DNA of 64,000 nt, from NCBI GenBank assembly GCA_036186865.1, contig AP025067.1, positions 11,909,547 through 11,973,546 of the forward strand, written 5' to 3'. The notes beneath the pieces were generated by a model. The model was not told the origin of the DNA. It was given only the letters and a program-made list of their open reading frames with translations, and made no database searches. Positions 20,402 through 32,162 of this stretch are shown here, one piece after another. Source of the DNA: Eustoma russellianum. Taxonomy: Eukaryota; Streptophyta; Magnoliopsida; Gentianales; Gentianaceae. Every line of letters begins with the position of its first letter. The first letter of the stretch is position 1. The position numbers and the translations under genes were made by a program.

Positions 20402-23400
20402 TGTAGAGAAAAAGGGGTTTGAGTGATTTTCAAATGCATGATTTAAATGTGCACAAAAACGAGCATAAGATATAAACGTGCATAAGTGTACATGTGTGCA
20501 TGATAACTTGCCATTACTTGCCTTATGTTGCCGTACTAACGAGCCATGAAGCATTAAAGCTTACATCATATGGCGAACATTTGTTGAGTTTATACTATTT
20601 TCAGGTGCCACCATTAATGAACTAAAGTAGTTCATTAAGTGAAGTACTTAGTTTAATAAACTAAGTAGTTCATTAAAGGAAGATTCATTTGGAAAAGGCA
20701 CAAAGGCAACAAGGCCAAGGAAGGAAAGTTCTCTCCTCCTCCCCATCTTATTAAACACGCCACATATACATAATATATATATATTTTCAGATTTTTTGAA
20801 AAAGGCACGTACACATATATTCCAACGTACTACCGACACGTTATATATCTTACGTACGTACGTTAACGTCACACCACTATACTTAACTCATATTTATGAG
20901 TATATTCAGGTCCTATATCATATGATATAAGATATGGTGATGACAAATTAAATACGACACGATAAAAGGTTCAAAACCGAAATTTGTCGTATCGGGCGAA
21001 TACCGAAACTTCGCCAACGTGTCACGTACTTGCCATAAATAAATGGCCAGCCCATATACATCAAAAATTGATGATAATTTCGTGATATACATGATATATT
21101 CAGCCAAAAATACTTTCCATGTTGGCACACACAAATTACTCCACATTTAGGCCAAAATGTGAAGATTCCAATTTTAATTTTGTCACATGTTAAAGGTACC
21201 ACTTTAAACCAGCCAAGTGCTGAGATTTAAAGTATATATTATATATATTATGTATAACATAATATATATAACATGTGCAAAAGTTGGAATTTAAATTAGA
21301 GAAAAATCGGGTAATCGATAAATATCGAAAATTCGGTTTTCTACGCACATAACATGGAACGTTTTTCTTGAACATCATGTGACACGTATCTAGACACTTT
21401 TTACATATAATATACATCTTAAAGTGTTCTAGAAAATTAAATTAAGGGCTGATTGGAATATTACATGTGTGTATTATTAAATGTGCACTATTTTACAAAG
21501 TTAGCAAAAATAAATTTCAGCACATGTACAAACATACTCAACGCCACCTACAGCTGAGATGAAGCACATGTGGAGCCTTGTTGGCATATTGATTGGTCAA
21601 GGATCAATCATACAATGTTGATGAATCAAAGAGAGAAGCTACAAAAGGTAAGTATTCAACATATACCTCTCTTATGTCACATGCTGAAAATTTCAGCATA
21701 CTACACACATGTGGCCGATTTCTTCATGGTTAAGATAACATATTTTTTCAATTTTTATTAAAGGATTAATTGAAGATGTTATGGAAATGATTTGAATATT
21801 ATGTAAGGTAATTAAGTGTGATATTTTACATATCACACATGCTGAAATTTTTCAGCATGTGTGAAGGTGTGCTGGCCGAATTTTACCCTCCTTTTGTGTC
21901 CAAGTTCATTCATCATTTGTTAGCAAGACTTACCATATATGATTGATTCATTTTTATGATAAAAATTCAAAGAAAAATGGTAAATAATCTGAATTTTATT
22001 CTCATAATGCACATGCTGAAAAATTCAGCATGGCAAGCTACTTATGGCCGATTTTATGCTTTGAAAAAGGAGAGATTTCTTGTCTTGCAATTTATGATGG
22101 AATTTGTGACTTATGGTATGATTTTATGATTGATATTGGCACATGTTTAAAGTGTTAATATCAGATTTTTTCCATGTCATCTTGATGACAACATTGAGCC
22201 AATAAGGAGGTGCCAAGTAAGCGAAGACTAAATGATGATCCAATAGGAAGATGCCAAGTAAGCAAGGCATTGTCACAATGATGTCTTACACTCTCTCAAG
22301 GACTTAAAAGACAATTTTCAAGAGGGGAGAAACCCTAGGGGGGACGGCTGCACATTAAAATGGAGAGAAGAAGAGCAAAACAAGAACAAGAACAAGAGTT
22401 GCAAAATCAAAGATCAAAAGTGTTCTAGCCTTCTTCTCCTACATCTTCTTTCTTTCTCTTTTCTTGTAAAAAGCCTATTGTACTTTACATCTTTCAATCT
22501 TGAATAGGCTTCATATAAACCACCATTCATACATCTTTGTAAAAGATTGATCAAGGTGTGATCAATCTTCATTCTAGCGAGGTGGTGGTGTTCGTGCAAA
22601 TTGTACTTGTCATACAAGGTTTGTAAAGGGTTGGAGTTAGGTGTAACTCTATCAACCCTGCGGTAAGGTGTACTGCGTGTGTGTGATTAGTGTGAACCAA
22701 GGAAGGTGTTCCTTGAAAACTGGAGTAGGTTGTTTATAACCGAACCAGTATAAAATTCTTAGTGCAATTTACTTTCAGCATTTACTTTTCAGTTTCTGCA
22801 CTGGTTACTCATCTTGTTCACGTTCGTAAAAATAGTAAACGATTTTCAAAAATTGTAAAAATTTCCAGAAACATACATAAACGTTCTAGGGTTAATTTGG
22901 CACAAGTTTCAACCCTTTTGGACAAGTATAGGTCAGTCAAACATCAAAAGTTCTGAGACTAGTGCAGTCTGATTTTCAGACTTGCAAAGGTTGAGACTTT
23001 GGTTGTGTTTGACCTACTTCCCAAAAGAATTTTCAAAAACTGTTTCAACCTATTTAAATATAGTGTGTGAGGAGTTATTGGTCAAATTTTCAGATCATTT
23101 GGACATTCACACAAATAGGAATTAATTTTTCAAAACCATCTACCGTTTCTGGCAGATTTGCACAATCTGAGTGCCAACGGTTTTTGAAGGGGTTAAAGGT
23201 TGAATTTTGATTTGAAATTTTTAGGGGACCCTCATAACATCTGACGCTAAGTTCTCTCAAAATTTCATAATTTTTGGAGACCTCTAACCTAGTTTTAAAA
23301 ACGTTTTAAAACTGTTACTGAAAACAGAATCTGTTTTCAGAACTTGAATTGGTTAGGTTTAAAGAAATTTTAAAAACCATATTTTCTGCACCATCTATTC

Positions 23401-23436
23401 AACCCCCCCTTCTAGTGGTGCCTTGCAGATCCTACA
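20402..23436 (+). repeat. 3' LTR of the SIRE-type gag-only element (3035 bp)
   Basis: Same TGTAGAG start and CCTACA end as the 5' LTR and nearly identical throughout. Differences include a shorter C run near 23403, 1-nt indels near 21702 and 22168, and scattered substitutions. It is followed by the CGTGG target duplication. Confidence 0.95.
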
Positions 23437-24254
23437 CGTGGACCTATCAGCACAGATATAAAGATATATGTTATGGGGTCGTGGACCTATCAGCACGTAT
23501 AAAGTTATATGTTATGGGGTCGTGGACCTTTCAGCACGGGGTATAAATTTATATGTTATGGGGCCGTAGACCTTTCAGCATGGGGTATAAAGTTGTGTTT
23601 GCTGTGGACTGATCACCTACAGGGTATAAAGTTCTGCTATGCGAAGAATATGATAAGAAGAATTATGAAAAGTTTTGTGAAATGACACGCATGACATGTT
23701 TATGAAAGAAGACATATGCATGGGTTTTATGTGTGGTTTTGAATAAGTACATGCATCATGTTACACGAAGCATAAGATTTGACATGCAAGAAATGTTACT
23801 AGCATTTGTTCTGTTTATGTAGTATGTTTTACTCTATATGTGTTGGTTTCATTTCGTGTGTCAATTATGTGGCTCATATGGATTTGATGAATCATTATAA
23901 AGATGTTATTTGCCAATCCGAGCACCTTATTTTGGACATTGATTTATATACTAGTTGAGGGACGATAGTCACTAAAATGGACAGACTTACAGTCCTTATC
24001 CTCTAGTTGAGGGATTTACTGTTAAAACTTTGTATTGAAGGATACTTTAGACACTCTCTCTGACACGTTTTATTTTCGTTGTGTTTCATTTGGGATATTA
24101 TTGTTATTGAAGTTTTAATTCTACGACGTTTCCGCTGATTCATCTTACGTTATGAATGATGTGTGCTTGATCTGCTTTGACGCTTCGTAGTTCTCATAGT
24201 AGGCTACGGCGGGTGCACTGGTACCGATGTCTAGTATCAGGCCGGGGCGCTACA
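23437..24254 (+). repeat. LTR fragment of Tekay-2, right part, with tandem array
   Basis: It opens with the CGTGG target copy, then continues the array of about 45-bp units containing GGGTATAAAG ... TTATGGGGTCGTGGACC ... TCAGCAC (to about 23640). The end, GTAGTTCTCATAGTAGGCTA then GGGGCGCTACA, closely parallels the Tekay-1 LTR end. No primer site follows (GGTCAACTCC instead), so this is a 3' or solo LTR; the sequence after it is the interrupted TAT gag. Confidence 0.8.
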
Positions 24255-25910
24255 GGTCAACTCCCTGCTCAACCTAGCCCTCTTGGCAAGTGGCCCAGGT
24301 GAGGCTCCCACTGAACTAGATTCACCTCGGTCCAGCTGAGGTGGTCCACCAGCAATATTGTAAATAATAGAATTGACATGGGGCTGACCTGCAGCCCCAC
24401 GTCTGCCCTGATCCTCATCATCATCCGACCTTGGGCGTCGATGTGGTTGCTCTGTTCGGCATTTGTCCTTCTGGGGGCTTTGGCGGAAGTTTAACCGATT
24501 ATGCAGCCGTGAGCGTGGATCGTAAAATTGTTTCAAATGACCTTGCTCTATTTGTTGCTGAATGTCCTATGCCAACTGCCTGCAGTCTTCAGTATCATGG
24601 CCAATATCTCGATGATACCGGCAGTATAGCTTCGAATCCCTTTTGTCCCTCGGCCCAGAAAGGGGCCTTTGGATCGACCCTTAAGCCATCTTTCTCCGTG
24701 ACAGACAGGATTCTGTCTTTGGAAGCCAGAAGGGTTAGACCCTCTCTACCACCGTTGCCTCGTTCGCCCATGCAATCGAACGCGCTGCGCCAGTCGCAAT
24801 CTTTTCCTTCACACTGACCTTCTTTTGAAGAACTGGATCGGCCTTCCCGCCGAGCTAGGTTTCAACCTGTTTGCCTCCTCTCCTCGGGCAAACTGATGCG
24901 CTTTCTCCAAGCATTCTCTCAGGGATGTGGGCTTTTCCTCGGCCAATTGGGAGAATAGGCGCCTGGCTCGGATACCATTTATAAAGACTGCCGCCTTAAC
25001 GCCCTCATTTATATCACTGACCTGCATTGATTCATCTGAGAAATGTTGCATATACTTCAATGCCGACTCTTCTGGACCCTGCCTCAGGGTCATCAAATGG
25101 GAAGAGTTCTTAACAAATGGCGTGCTAGAAACGAATTGAGATTTAAACTTCTGCGACAATTGCCTGAAAGATCCCACTGAATGTGGTGAGAGTTCTTGGA
25201 ACCATCTTCTGGCCTTCCCCTGCAAATATATAGGGAAGGTCTTGCAACATAGCGGGTCTGGGACATTCTTGAGCTCATGGCTGTCTGAAACTAGAAGAGA
25301 TGGTCAGTTGGATCTGATTTCCCATCATAGGTATCAACCTTTGGTACTTTGAAAATATCTGATGCTAAGTACTCTGCAATGTCCCAGGAGAAAGGGCTCT
25401 CCTATACCGCCCGCACATACTCTTGCCTAGGTTCATCATCATGACTTCCTTGAAAATTGTGCACCACTGCTTCCCGTTATACACTTTTGAAAGATCGGGG
25501 CTTGGCACCCAAACGGTGCCTAGCCAGGGGCACAGACTCCGCCGTCAGAGCTCTGGCACTGCCCCGTCTAGCGTCAGCCACAATCCCTTGGGGGGTCGGG
25601 AGGACTGCGAATGAGAACCTTCCTTAAAAAGAAGGGTAGAAAGATCTTCTTCCATACCTTCAACCTCTGGACGTTTACCTTTGAGCCGCTCTACCACGGC
25701 TTCATATACTTCAAAGTTTTCCGCCACATATTTCATGGCCTTTCCACGCTCCTCGACCGTTACTCCAGGAGCATAAATCGTGCGCCATTTCGGTCCTTTG
25801 GAGTCCTACGACAGCGGACCAGAATGGGCTTCTCTGCGACGACGTGGGTTGGAGGACTCCCCCAACCCGTTATGTGGACCTCTCACCATATCGGAATATA
25901 TGAGCTTGCC
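24255..25910 (-). pseudogene. Decayed gag of a TAT-type Ty3/gypsy element
   Basis: Read on the minus strand from about 25910. An N-terminal part includes MKYVAENFEVYEAVVERLKG. Then comes KVPKVDTYDGKSDPTDHL (about 25300-25350), a clear TAT-lineage gag signature. The gag core follows (25225-24809) with GKARRWFQELSPHSVGSF and GPEESALKYMQHFSDE. Next is a zinc-finger-like YCRYHRDIGHDTEDCRQLA near 24600 and an INTI-GGP-like motif near 24350 (NSIIYNIAGGP). At least two frame changes and an in-frame stop after CRQLA break it. At 24255 it is cut by the Tekay-2 LTR; pol would lie left of the window. Fully formed open frames on the opposite strand here are shadows. Confidence 0.8.
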
Positions 25911-25940
25911 TAAAAATTTTAACTGACCGGAGGTTCAAGG

Positions 25941-25956
25941 CCCTTCTTCTAGCACC
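25941..25956 (-). other. Putative primer binding site of the TAT-type element
   Basis: On the minus strand TGGTGCTAGAAGAAGG lies just inside the LTR edge. It starts with the TGG expected opposite a tRNA CCA end; the tRNA is not identified. Confidence 0.5.
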
Positions 25957-25959
25957 AAA

Positions 25960-26402
25960 TGATGAAGTCGGATCTTCACCAAGGACCAGAGATGATCCGG
26001 AGAGGTTACGCCGTTAGTCTTCCGTTAACTTTCGAATTAGTACCTTGCCAGCCGACCTGCACAGGAAACGACGTTAGAGGACCCAGGGACTACTGCTCCG
26101 AGTAGAACCCTTCGACGCTCAAGTCAGTTTAGGCCATTTATGATAAGAATTTATATATTTGTAGAGTTTTTGTAGGTTTCTGGTAAAAACCTGGATTTTC
26201 CTCCTTTACAGTGGAGAAGATGGTGAAAGTATGTATTTGTAACAACTTGTCCTTCTCTCTTGTTTTAATTGCTTTTATGTGTCTGGATGCACCAATGCAT
26301 GTGTTGGACATTAAGCTTGCGACACGTGGTGAGCCAGCAATGGTGACTCATGACTTGCTTGTGACACGTGGTGAGCCAGCAAAGGTGACTCATGACTCTA
26401 CA
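25960..26402 (-). repeat. LTR of the TAT-type element (distal end not resolved)
   Basis: On the minus strand the LTR ends ...CTTCATCA at 25960, next to the primer site. A minus-strand TATA-like TATATAAAT lies near 26150, and an AACTGACTTGAGCGTCGAAG stretch near 26110-26130 is typical of TAT LTRs. Two direct repeats of about 43 bp (CACGTGGTGAGCCAGCA ... GTGACTCATGAC) occur at 26317-26402, probably in U3. I could not find the outer end, which lies further right. Confidence 0.55.
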
Positions 26403-27224
26403 TGTTTGCCATGTGGCATTATCCTTCGTTGTGCTGGGCTCTGCTTGACATCTGGCAGGAGCCTGCTGAGGTGTCCTGGTTGGGCCCGTGTGGCACTCAG
26501 TAAAAATCCTGTTTGATCTGGCTGAGTTGTTAAGGGGTAAACCCTTGTGGGACCGAGGCCGAGGTTGAACTCGAGGCCAAGGCCGAGCTCGAGATGAGTC
26601 AGGACTTTACCCCTCTAGGGAGTTGAGAATTCTTGTTCCGTCATCAAGCAAGCATCGGCTGGGGTCGACTGAAGGCGCGGTGCCTTGCCGGGCAGAGGTG
26701 CAACTTGCTGACCGTCAGGGATATGACCGAGCTGGACTTACCTTCTGTTGACCATTTGCTGACCAACGTGGGAGTCTTTTGTCTTACTTAGCGGCTGGGC
26801 TCTTGTCTCATCAATTATGCAATTAATATTTGCCAGTGTTTTTTCTAAAAGTTCTCTCTAGCGTATGCACACGCATATCTGTGTGTTATGTGTACATAGA
26901 TTCCTTTTTTTTCTTTCCTGTATGAAGACGATCCTCCATGCTAGCTACAAGGAGCGAACTCTTCTCATTCTCTAAGCTTCCTGTATCTAAACTACTTTGA
27001 CAACATACGACTGATTTAATTTTCAGAAGGTTTTGAGGAAATTAAATCTTGTTGATCCTAAAGGTTGTTTGTGTTGCAGATCTAAAGTTTAGTAAGTACA
27101 GATTAAATTTGATCGCAAAACATATTATTTCATCATAAGCTTTTCTACAAACTCTTGTCAAATATTGATTATTTTTCTAACACAGATATACTAAGGAGTG
27201 CGATGAGTTTCGAACACTACTTAT
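26403..27224. other. No gene seen; probably rest of the TAT LTR plus older sequence
   Basis: It holds GA/GC-rich direct repeats (GAGGCCGAGGTTGAACTCGA and related, 26545-26600) and AT-rich DNA with no open frame of note. No boundary could be assigned. Confidence 0.4.
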
Positions 27225-27365
27225 GAAAAAAAATATACATTAACTTTAACATATACCATTTTAGGTTTCCAAAGTATTGTTAAAGATATCACTACTTACA
27301 TCTTTTTACTGTCAATATTGTGCTTTTGCTCAACACGAATTGGAGTTGTTGGATCAGAAATAGTA
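27225..27365. repeat. Left half of a duplicated sequence split by the MULE
   Basis: It matches 31882-32024. Both start in an A-rich run followed by TATACATT and ACTTTAACATATACC, and end GGATCAGAAATAGTA. The last nine bases (27357-27365, GAAATAGTA) are the left target-site duplication of the MULE. Confidence 0.85.
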
Positions 27366-28316
27366 TGAGAAATTTCATAAAATATTCTAGTTTTAATAAG
27401 AAATTCCTAAAATACGATACGTTTTGTCAAAATTATTGAAACAACTAGTACAGACTAGCAGTTCTGCCATAGAACTTCCTATACGCACTTGCCAGTGCCA
27501 TCTAAAAAACTACCCTTAGACCGCACTGCCACGTGGATCCAAAGGATAGGCTATTTCTGGGCTAGAAAGGCTGTTTCTAGGAGTGCAACAAGGCTCATCC
27601 AAGAGGCTAGACGGCACTGCTAGGTCCGCCTAAAGGCTTCAACACCAGATATATTAATATATACATTAATATAAGCTTTCATGCAACCACAAACCTTAAA
27701 CCCTAAGACTGAAGTTCGGAATTCTACATTTGGTAGCAGAATGAAAGTTCATTTGTTCTGTATGTTTAGGAAGGAGTCTAATTCTATTGTCCCAAAAGTT
27801 TAAGAAAGCACAATAGTGGATGAATTTACAGTGCATGTGAGCAGCCTTCGGAAAAGACAAACACAAAGATATGCTTGAATTCGTTTGTAGATGGCCACGT
27901 TCATGTCGGAACTAATGCGAAGGGTTTAATTAGGACGCCGAATGATGAAAATTTGAGACAAGCACTAACATAGTACTCATAACCGATAACGTTCATCGTA
28001 CATTCTATTTCCAAAAAGGGTCAAAGCAGCACTGGGGATAGGGCTTCCATAGCCAAATGTATAGTTGAAGAAACTATGAAACTCGTAAACAAGCCCTCTA
28101 GTTGAAATAAAATTAAAGGTAGAAGAGTTTAGTGTATGATTTGCGCTGCATGACTACTATTATGCTTTGTATCCTATGCAGTATGAGTATTGTATTGTAT
28201 GACAACTGTTATGATGCATTTTCTGTCACATTAACTGTACGATTTATTTCTTTTTAGTATAACCTAAAGAAAAGTACTACACCTGAATTTATTAAATTGA
28301 AGTTACACTGTAAACT

Positions 28317-28603
28317 GTAGCCCTAACCCTAAACCCTAACCTTGACCTTAAAATGTGACCCTAATCCTAAACTTTAAATTTAAACCTTAACTCTAACCAC
28401 AGCCTTAAATCCAAGCCCTAATCCTAAACCCCAACCCAAACCCTAAACCTTAACATTAAACTATATCATTAACCCTAACCTTAAATCGCAATCCTAACCT
28501 TAACCCTAAACCTAAACCCTAGCCCTAACCTTAAGTCCTAACAAAACCCTAACCCTAAACCGAACCCTTGACCTAAGCTGTGAACCCTAACCCTAGTTCA
28601 CAA
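28317..28603 (+). repeat. Degenerate telomere-like repeat tract (CCCTAAA type) inside the MULE
   Basis: About 285 bp of CCCTAA and CCCTAAA units mixed with diverged forms (CCTTAA, CCTAATC). This is the C-rich strand of the plant telomere repeat TTTAGGG. It lies between the transposase and one TIR. Confidence 0.9.
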
Positions 28604-28675
28604 AAAGTATGTGAAGATAAAATACAAGAAATAACTCGAATGGTTAAGACAACAATTTATTTATTAAATACAAAC

Positions 28676-28815
28676 TATACATAGAATACAAAGAGTTTAA
28701 TTCTCCAACACAAGCATTACATAGAATACATGCAGTTTATTTCTTCAACACAATAATACATAGAATACAAACAATTTAGTTCTTCAACTCAAACATTACA
28801 TGGAATGTAAACATT
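28676..28815 (+). repeat. Short tandem array in the MULE
   Basis: Three to four diverged copies of a roughly 45-bp unit containing ACATAGAATACA ... TTTAATTCTTCAACACAA, next to the 3' end of the transposase. Confidence 0.75.
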
Positions 28816-31100
28816 ACTCTAGAGCCATTGTGCAGTAAGACAAGTGTTATGGTTGTGGCACACTTTCTTACATATACCACACTTTTGATTGTTGTTGTAT
28901 CGGTCCATCTCGCCATGAATACGATGGATGTCGTCAACCTCGACTATGTTTCTAAGGACGAGATTGGTTTTAAGTCTAAATAGAACTGCAAGCTTTAATT
29001 CTAAATAGAGCTGCAAGCCAATAAATTGAGTGGTGAACATGGTGGAATGAAGCATTATATCTTTCTAGCGTTTCACGACAAATGTAAAATAGGGCAAAAA
29101 GATCTGCTATTAAACTGCAAGTTCTGGCATGCCTTCATAGCGTCTGAGCATGGCATATAGTAAAGCTAAAATTTTCCAAAGGTGCAAGTTTGTTGTTCAA
29201 ATTTACAGCATGAGAAACACCACCATGATCTACTTCATGTCTAGTTACAACCTCGTACATATCTTTTCGCATATCATATGCCTAGATCCTATGGTTTCCG
29301 ACATTTTTTCATTCTCACTGAACCTTTGTTGCACCTTTACTGGCTACATGTCTCCTACTGCCAAATGTGACAACAACTCTTGTTTTTTCATTAAACATCT
29401 TCACCATCCATTTGAACACTACTTGCAGACAAGCACTAGTCAATAAATATTTAGCTCTCTTGAGTATGATGTTCCACGAATCAGTGAAATTCGTTGCCAT
29501 CACATAATATCTTCTACCTCCGTCATGGGACACTATCCATATGTCAAGTGGTATCGGCATAAGGTATCATACGCGGCTTCATTCAGCTCCTTTAGCTCTG
29601 CTATGCATTCAATAAACCTGTACTTTGTGTTCTACGTCAACTCCCCACATCATATTGCTCAGAGCCTTACTAGAAAATTTTTCTGTGAAGTTCTGATATT
29701 GGACAACTTAAACAACATATTATGAAGACAATATATACAATGTGCTTAAGTTATTTATATGAATATTTACTTGCAAAATTGGCTTTGGTATGAAGGAGAC
29801 AATATTTATGGTAGGCATAAGGTGGTTGCCAAGTAGAATATTAGCTAATTGCAGTCTGAAACTCGGTAGATCAATTTGAAATCAGACATAAGCATTTTAT
29901 GTCACCAAGTGTATGTTCTCGGATATTTCAAAGCAGCCTCTCCCAATTATGTTTGCTATTATCGTCAACAATATCATAAGCTAATGGAAATATATGATCA
30001 GCAGCATCAACCGCAACGCAGTCAAAAGTTTTTCCCTCGTCTTGCCATACAGGTATGTACTGTCTATTAATTTTATCGGAGGGGAGTATATAAACACCAA
30101 ACTTGACGGCCTAAATGCCCAAAAAACTAAACCGAATGCCTTCTATTCGGTAGTGCTCAACTTTGAATTATGCATCCATCGGACTATAGTTCCTTCTTTG
30201 ATGCCTTAGGTGCTGCCATGTAGCGACGGATGTTGGGAAAAGATTCAAGCCAATCACTGTATACTATTTTGACTGTGGACTTTTTTCCCAACCACGCCTT
30301 TTTCTAATTGATGTCCACACTCAAGCTCTCCTTTATGGATTCGAGTTATATCTTGAGTTCCAAAATCTGTATTTTGGCTAATGTGTTCTCTAATCATCCT
30401 CCGAACCATTTCTAAATTGACATTCCTATGATACGACGTGATGTTAATACTTGTGCAACTATGATGCTCACAGAAAATTCCAATCTTCCAATATTGATGT
30501 GTTTGCCTCATTCTTGCTCTAAGATGCCACTGACAACTTTGGGTCCTCTAATGTGCGCACCTAATGTACCAATACCCTTTCGTGTTTGCTGTAACCTTGA
30601 AATACCTATTATGCTTAATAGACCATAATTACACAGTATGTTGCATGCCTTCTTTGCTTTTGAGCAACATCGTCTCTTCTGTGTGATCAAGTTTATTCTC
30701 CTTTCAAAGAGGATGTCTAAACCTGCTGCAACCATGAATCAGTGTATGTTCTTATCGTCCATAGGCTTTCAAAAATGAAGGCACCTATTCTTTGTCCTCC
30801 TCATCCACTAAGTCCTGCAGATGGTCGTCTTCATCTTCATCATTCTTGAATTCTTCATCATCAGCGTAAATGTTGCCATCGTCTTTTCTCCACCTTCTTT
30901 ATTTGTTTAATCTTCTACATTTGCATGTGATGAGCAGCTTTCAACCACAAGATTCGTAGATTCGATAAAAACATTTCTTTCTATAGTAGCACCAACAATA
31001 GCTGTGGCATGTGGTGGAACACTGCTCACAATCACTATATCTCCATAGCTGTACAAGTTGGACAACAAGTTGGTATTTTTAGAGCATTTTCCATGCCTTC
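28816..31100 (-). pseudogene. Decayed MULE transposase
   Basis: Pieces on the minus strand, in order: an N-terminal KMVCRYPFESNAAGYVYNL-like region (about 31150-31030); HHSCTSINITSYHRNVNLEM (about 30440) typical of the region after the MuDR domain; the DDE region with FDCVAVDAADHIFPLAYDIV (about 30030-29950); ATNFTDSWNIILKRAKYL (about 29500), matching the conserved MULE stretch after the catalytic core; and a C-terminal zinc knuckle, CGICKKVCHNHNTC (about 28850). Several stops and frame changes separate the pieces, so no functional protein is possible. I did not resolve every catalytic residue. Confidence 0.75.
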
Positions 31101-31734
31101 CTGGTCAAAAATCTTAACCAAGTTATAAACGTAACCAGCCGCATTGGACTCAAAGGGGTAGCGACATACCATCTTAATTTCATCAACATATGTGTCCAGC
31201 TACAGTCTTGGCTTGTCGCATTTTTTGAACTCTCTGCATGCGATGTCACTTGGCACCCTTGTCGTTTTTGTGGATCCATTACTATATGATATTCTATTGT
31301 GTGCAGGCACACTTTCACCTTCGTAATACAAATCGATTGGGATTTTTTGCGACCATTTTCGATGTCTGAATACTTCAAATCGATTTTCTAGTTAGTCTCT
31401 TTATTCCATTATCATCACGATTCGATAGAATTTCATAAATAAACAGTTCTAGCATTCAAACCCTTGGACGGGCCTAGCAAGCCGTTTAGAACTGGGTGGT
31501 TTTGCACTCCAGAAATAGCCTTTCCGGCCTGAAAACTTCATATCCCCTTGGACGTACTTGGCAGTGCCATCTAAGGGTCGCTTTTTGGAGGCCAAGAGCA
31601 AGCGCATCAAGGGACTTCTAAGACGGAGATAGGAAGTACGTCCTAGTTGTTTCAGGAATTTTTTCAAAACATACTATTTTTCAGGAATTTCTTATTACAA
31701 CTATAATATTTTTTTGAAATTTATTGAAACAGTA

Positions 31735-31872
31735 GAGCAAGCAAAATTAAATTAACAGTAGGCAAAGAAGTCAGCGATGAAAGTTGTTGGTAATAATAAA
31801 AGATTAAACGGAGGTTAAGGAGAAGCGAGATTCTCGGAACCAAGGTTGAAAATTGGGCTGGAAAAAAAGACA
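31735..31872. repeat. Right half of the duplicated sequence split by the MULE
   Basis: It matches 32025-32162, sharing GGCAAAGAAGTCAGC, TAATAATAAAAGA and GAAAATTGGGCTGGAAAAAA. The right target duplication GAAACAGTA is at 31726-31734. Confidence 0.85.
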
Positions 31873-31881
31873 ACACCTAAT

Positions 31882-32162
31882 TAAAAAAAATATACATTTA
31901 CTTTAACATATACCATTTTAGATCTCCAAAGTCTTGTTAAAGACATCACTATATACATGTTTTTACTATCGTTATTGTGCTCTTGCTCAACGCGGATATT
32001 GGAGGAGTTGGATCAGAAATAGTAGTTCAAGCATAATCAAATTAGCAGTTGGCAAAGAAGTCAGCAATGGAAGTTATTTGTAATAATAAAAGACTAAAGG
32101 GGGATTAGGAGAAGCGAAATTCTCGGAACGAAGGTTGAAAATTGGGCTGGAAAAAAGGCAGC
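31882..32162. repeat. Second, uninterrupted copy of the duplicated sequence (empty MULE site)
   Basis: The left and right halves are contiguous here across GAAATAGTA (32016-32024), showing what the target looked like before the MULE arrived. The nature of the sequence itself is unknown; no open frame is supported. Confidence 0.8.

Larger units (their letters stand above)
27366..31725 (-). mobile_element. MULE (Mutator-like DNA transposon), 4360 bp
   Basis: Long imperfect terminal inverted repeats of about 290 bp (27366-27655 and about 31437-31725) share AATAAGAAATTCCT, GAAACAACTAG, CAGTGCCATCTA and GGCTATTTCTGG blocks. It is flanked by GAAATAGTA and GAAACAGTA, a 9-bp target duplication with one mismatch, typical of Mutator-like elements. 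An empty copy of the site is present at 32016-32024. Inside are a broken minus-strand transposase, a telomere-like tract and a small tandem array. Nothing recognisable was seen at 27656-28316. Confidence 0.85.

Noticed and set aside
24431..25913. Plus-strand frames of 60-128 codons
   Set aside because: They are opposite-strand shadows of the TAT gag, whose minus-strand reading shows clear family motifs.
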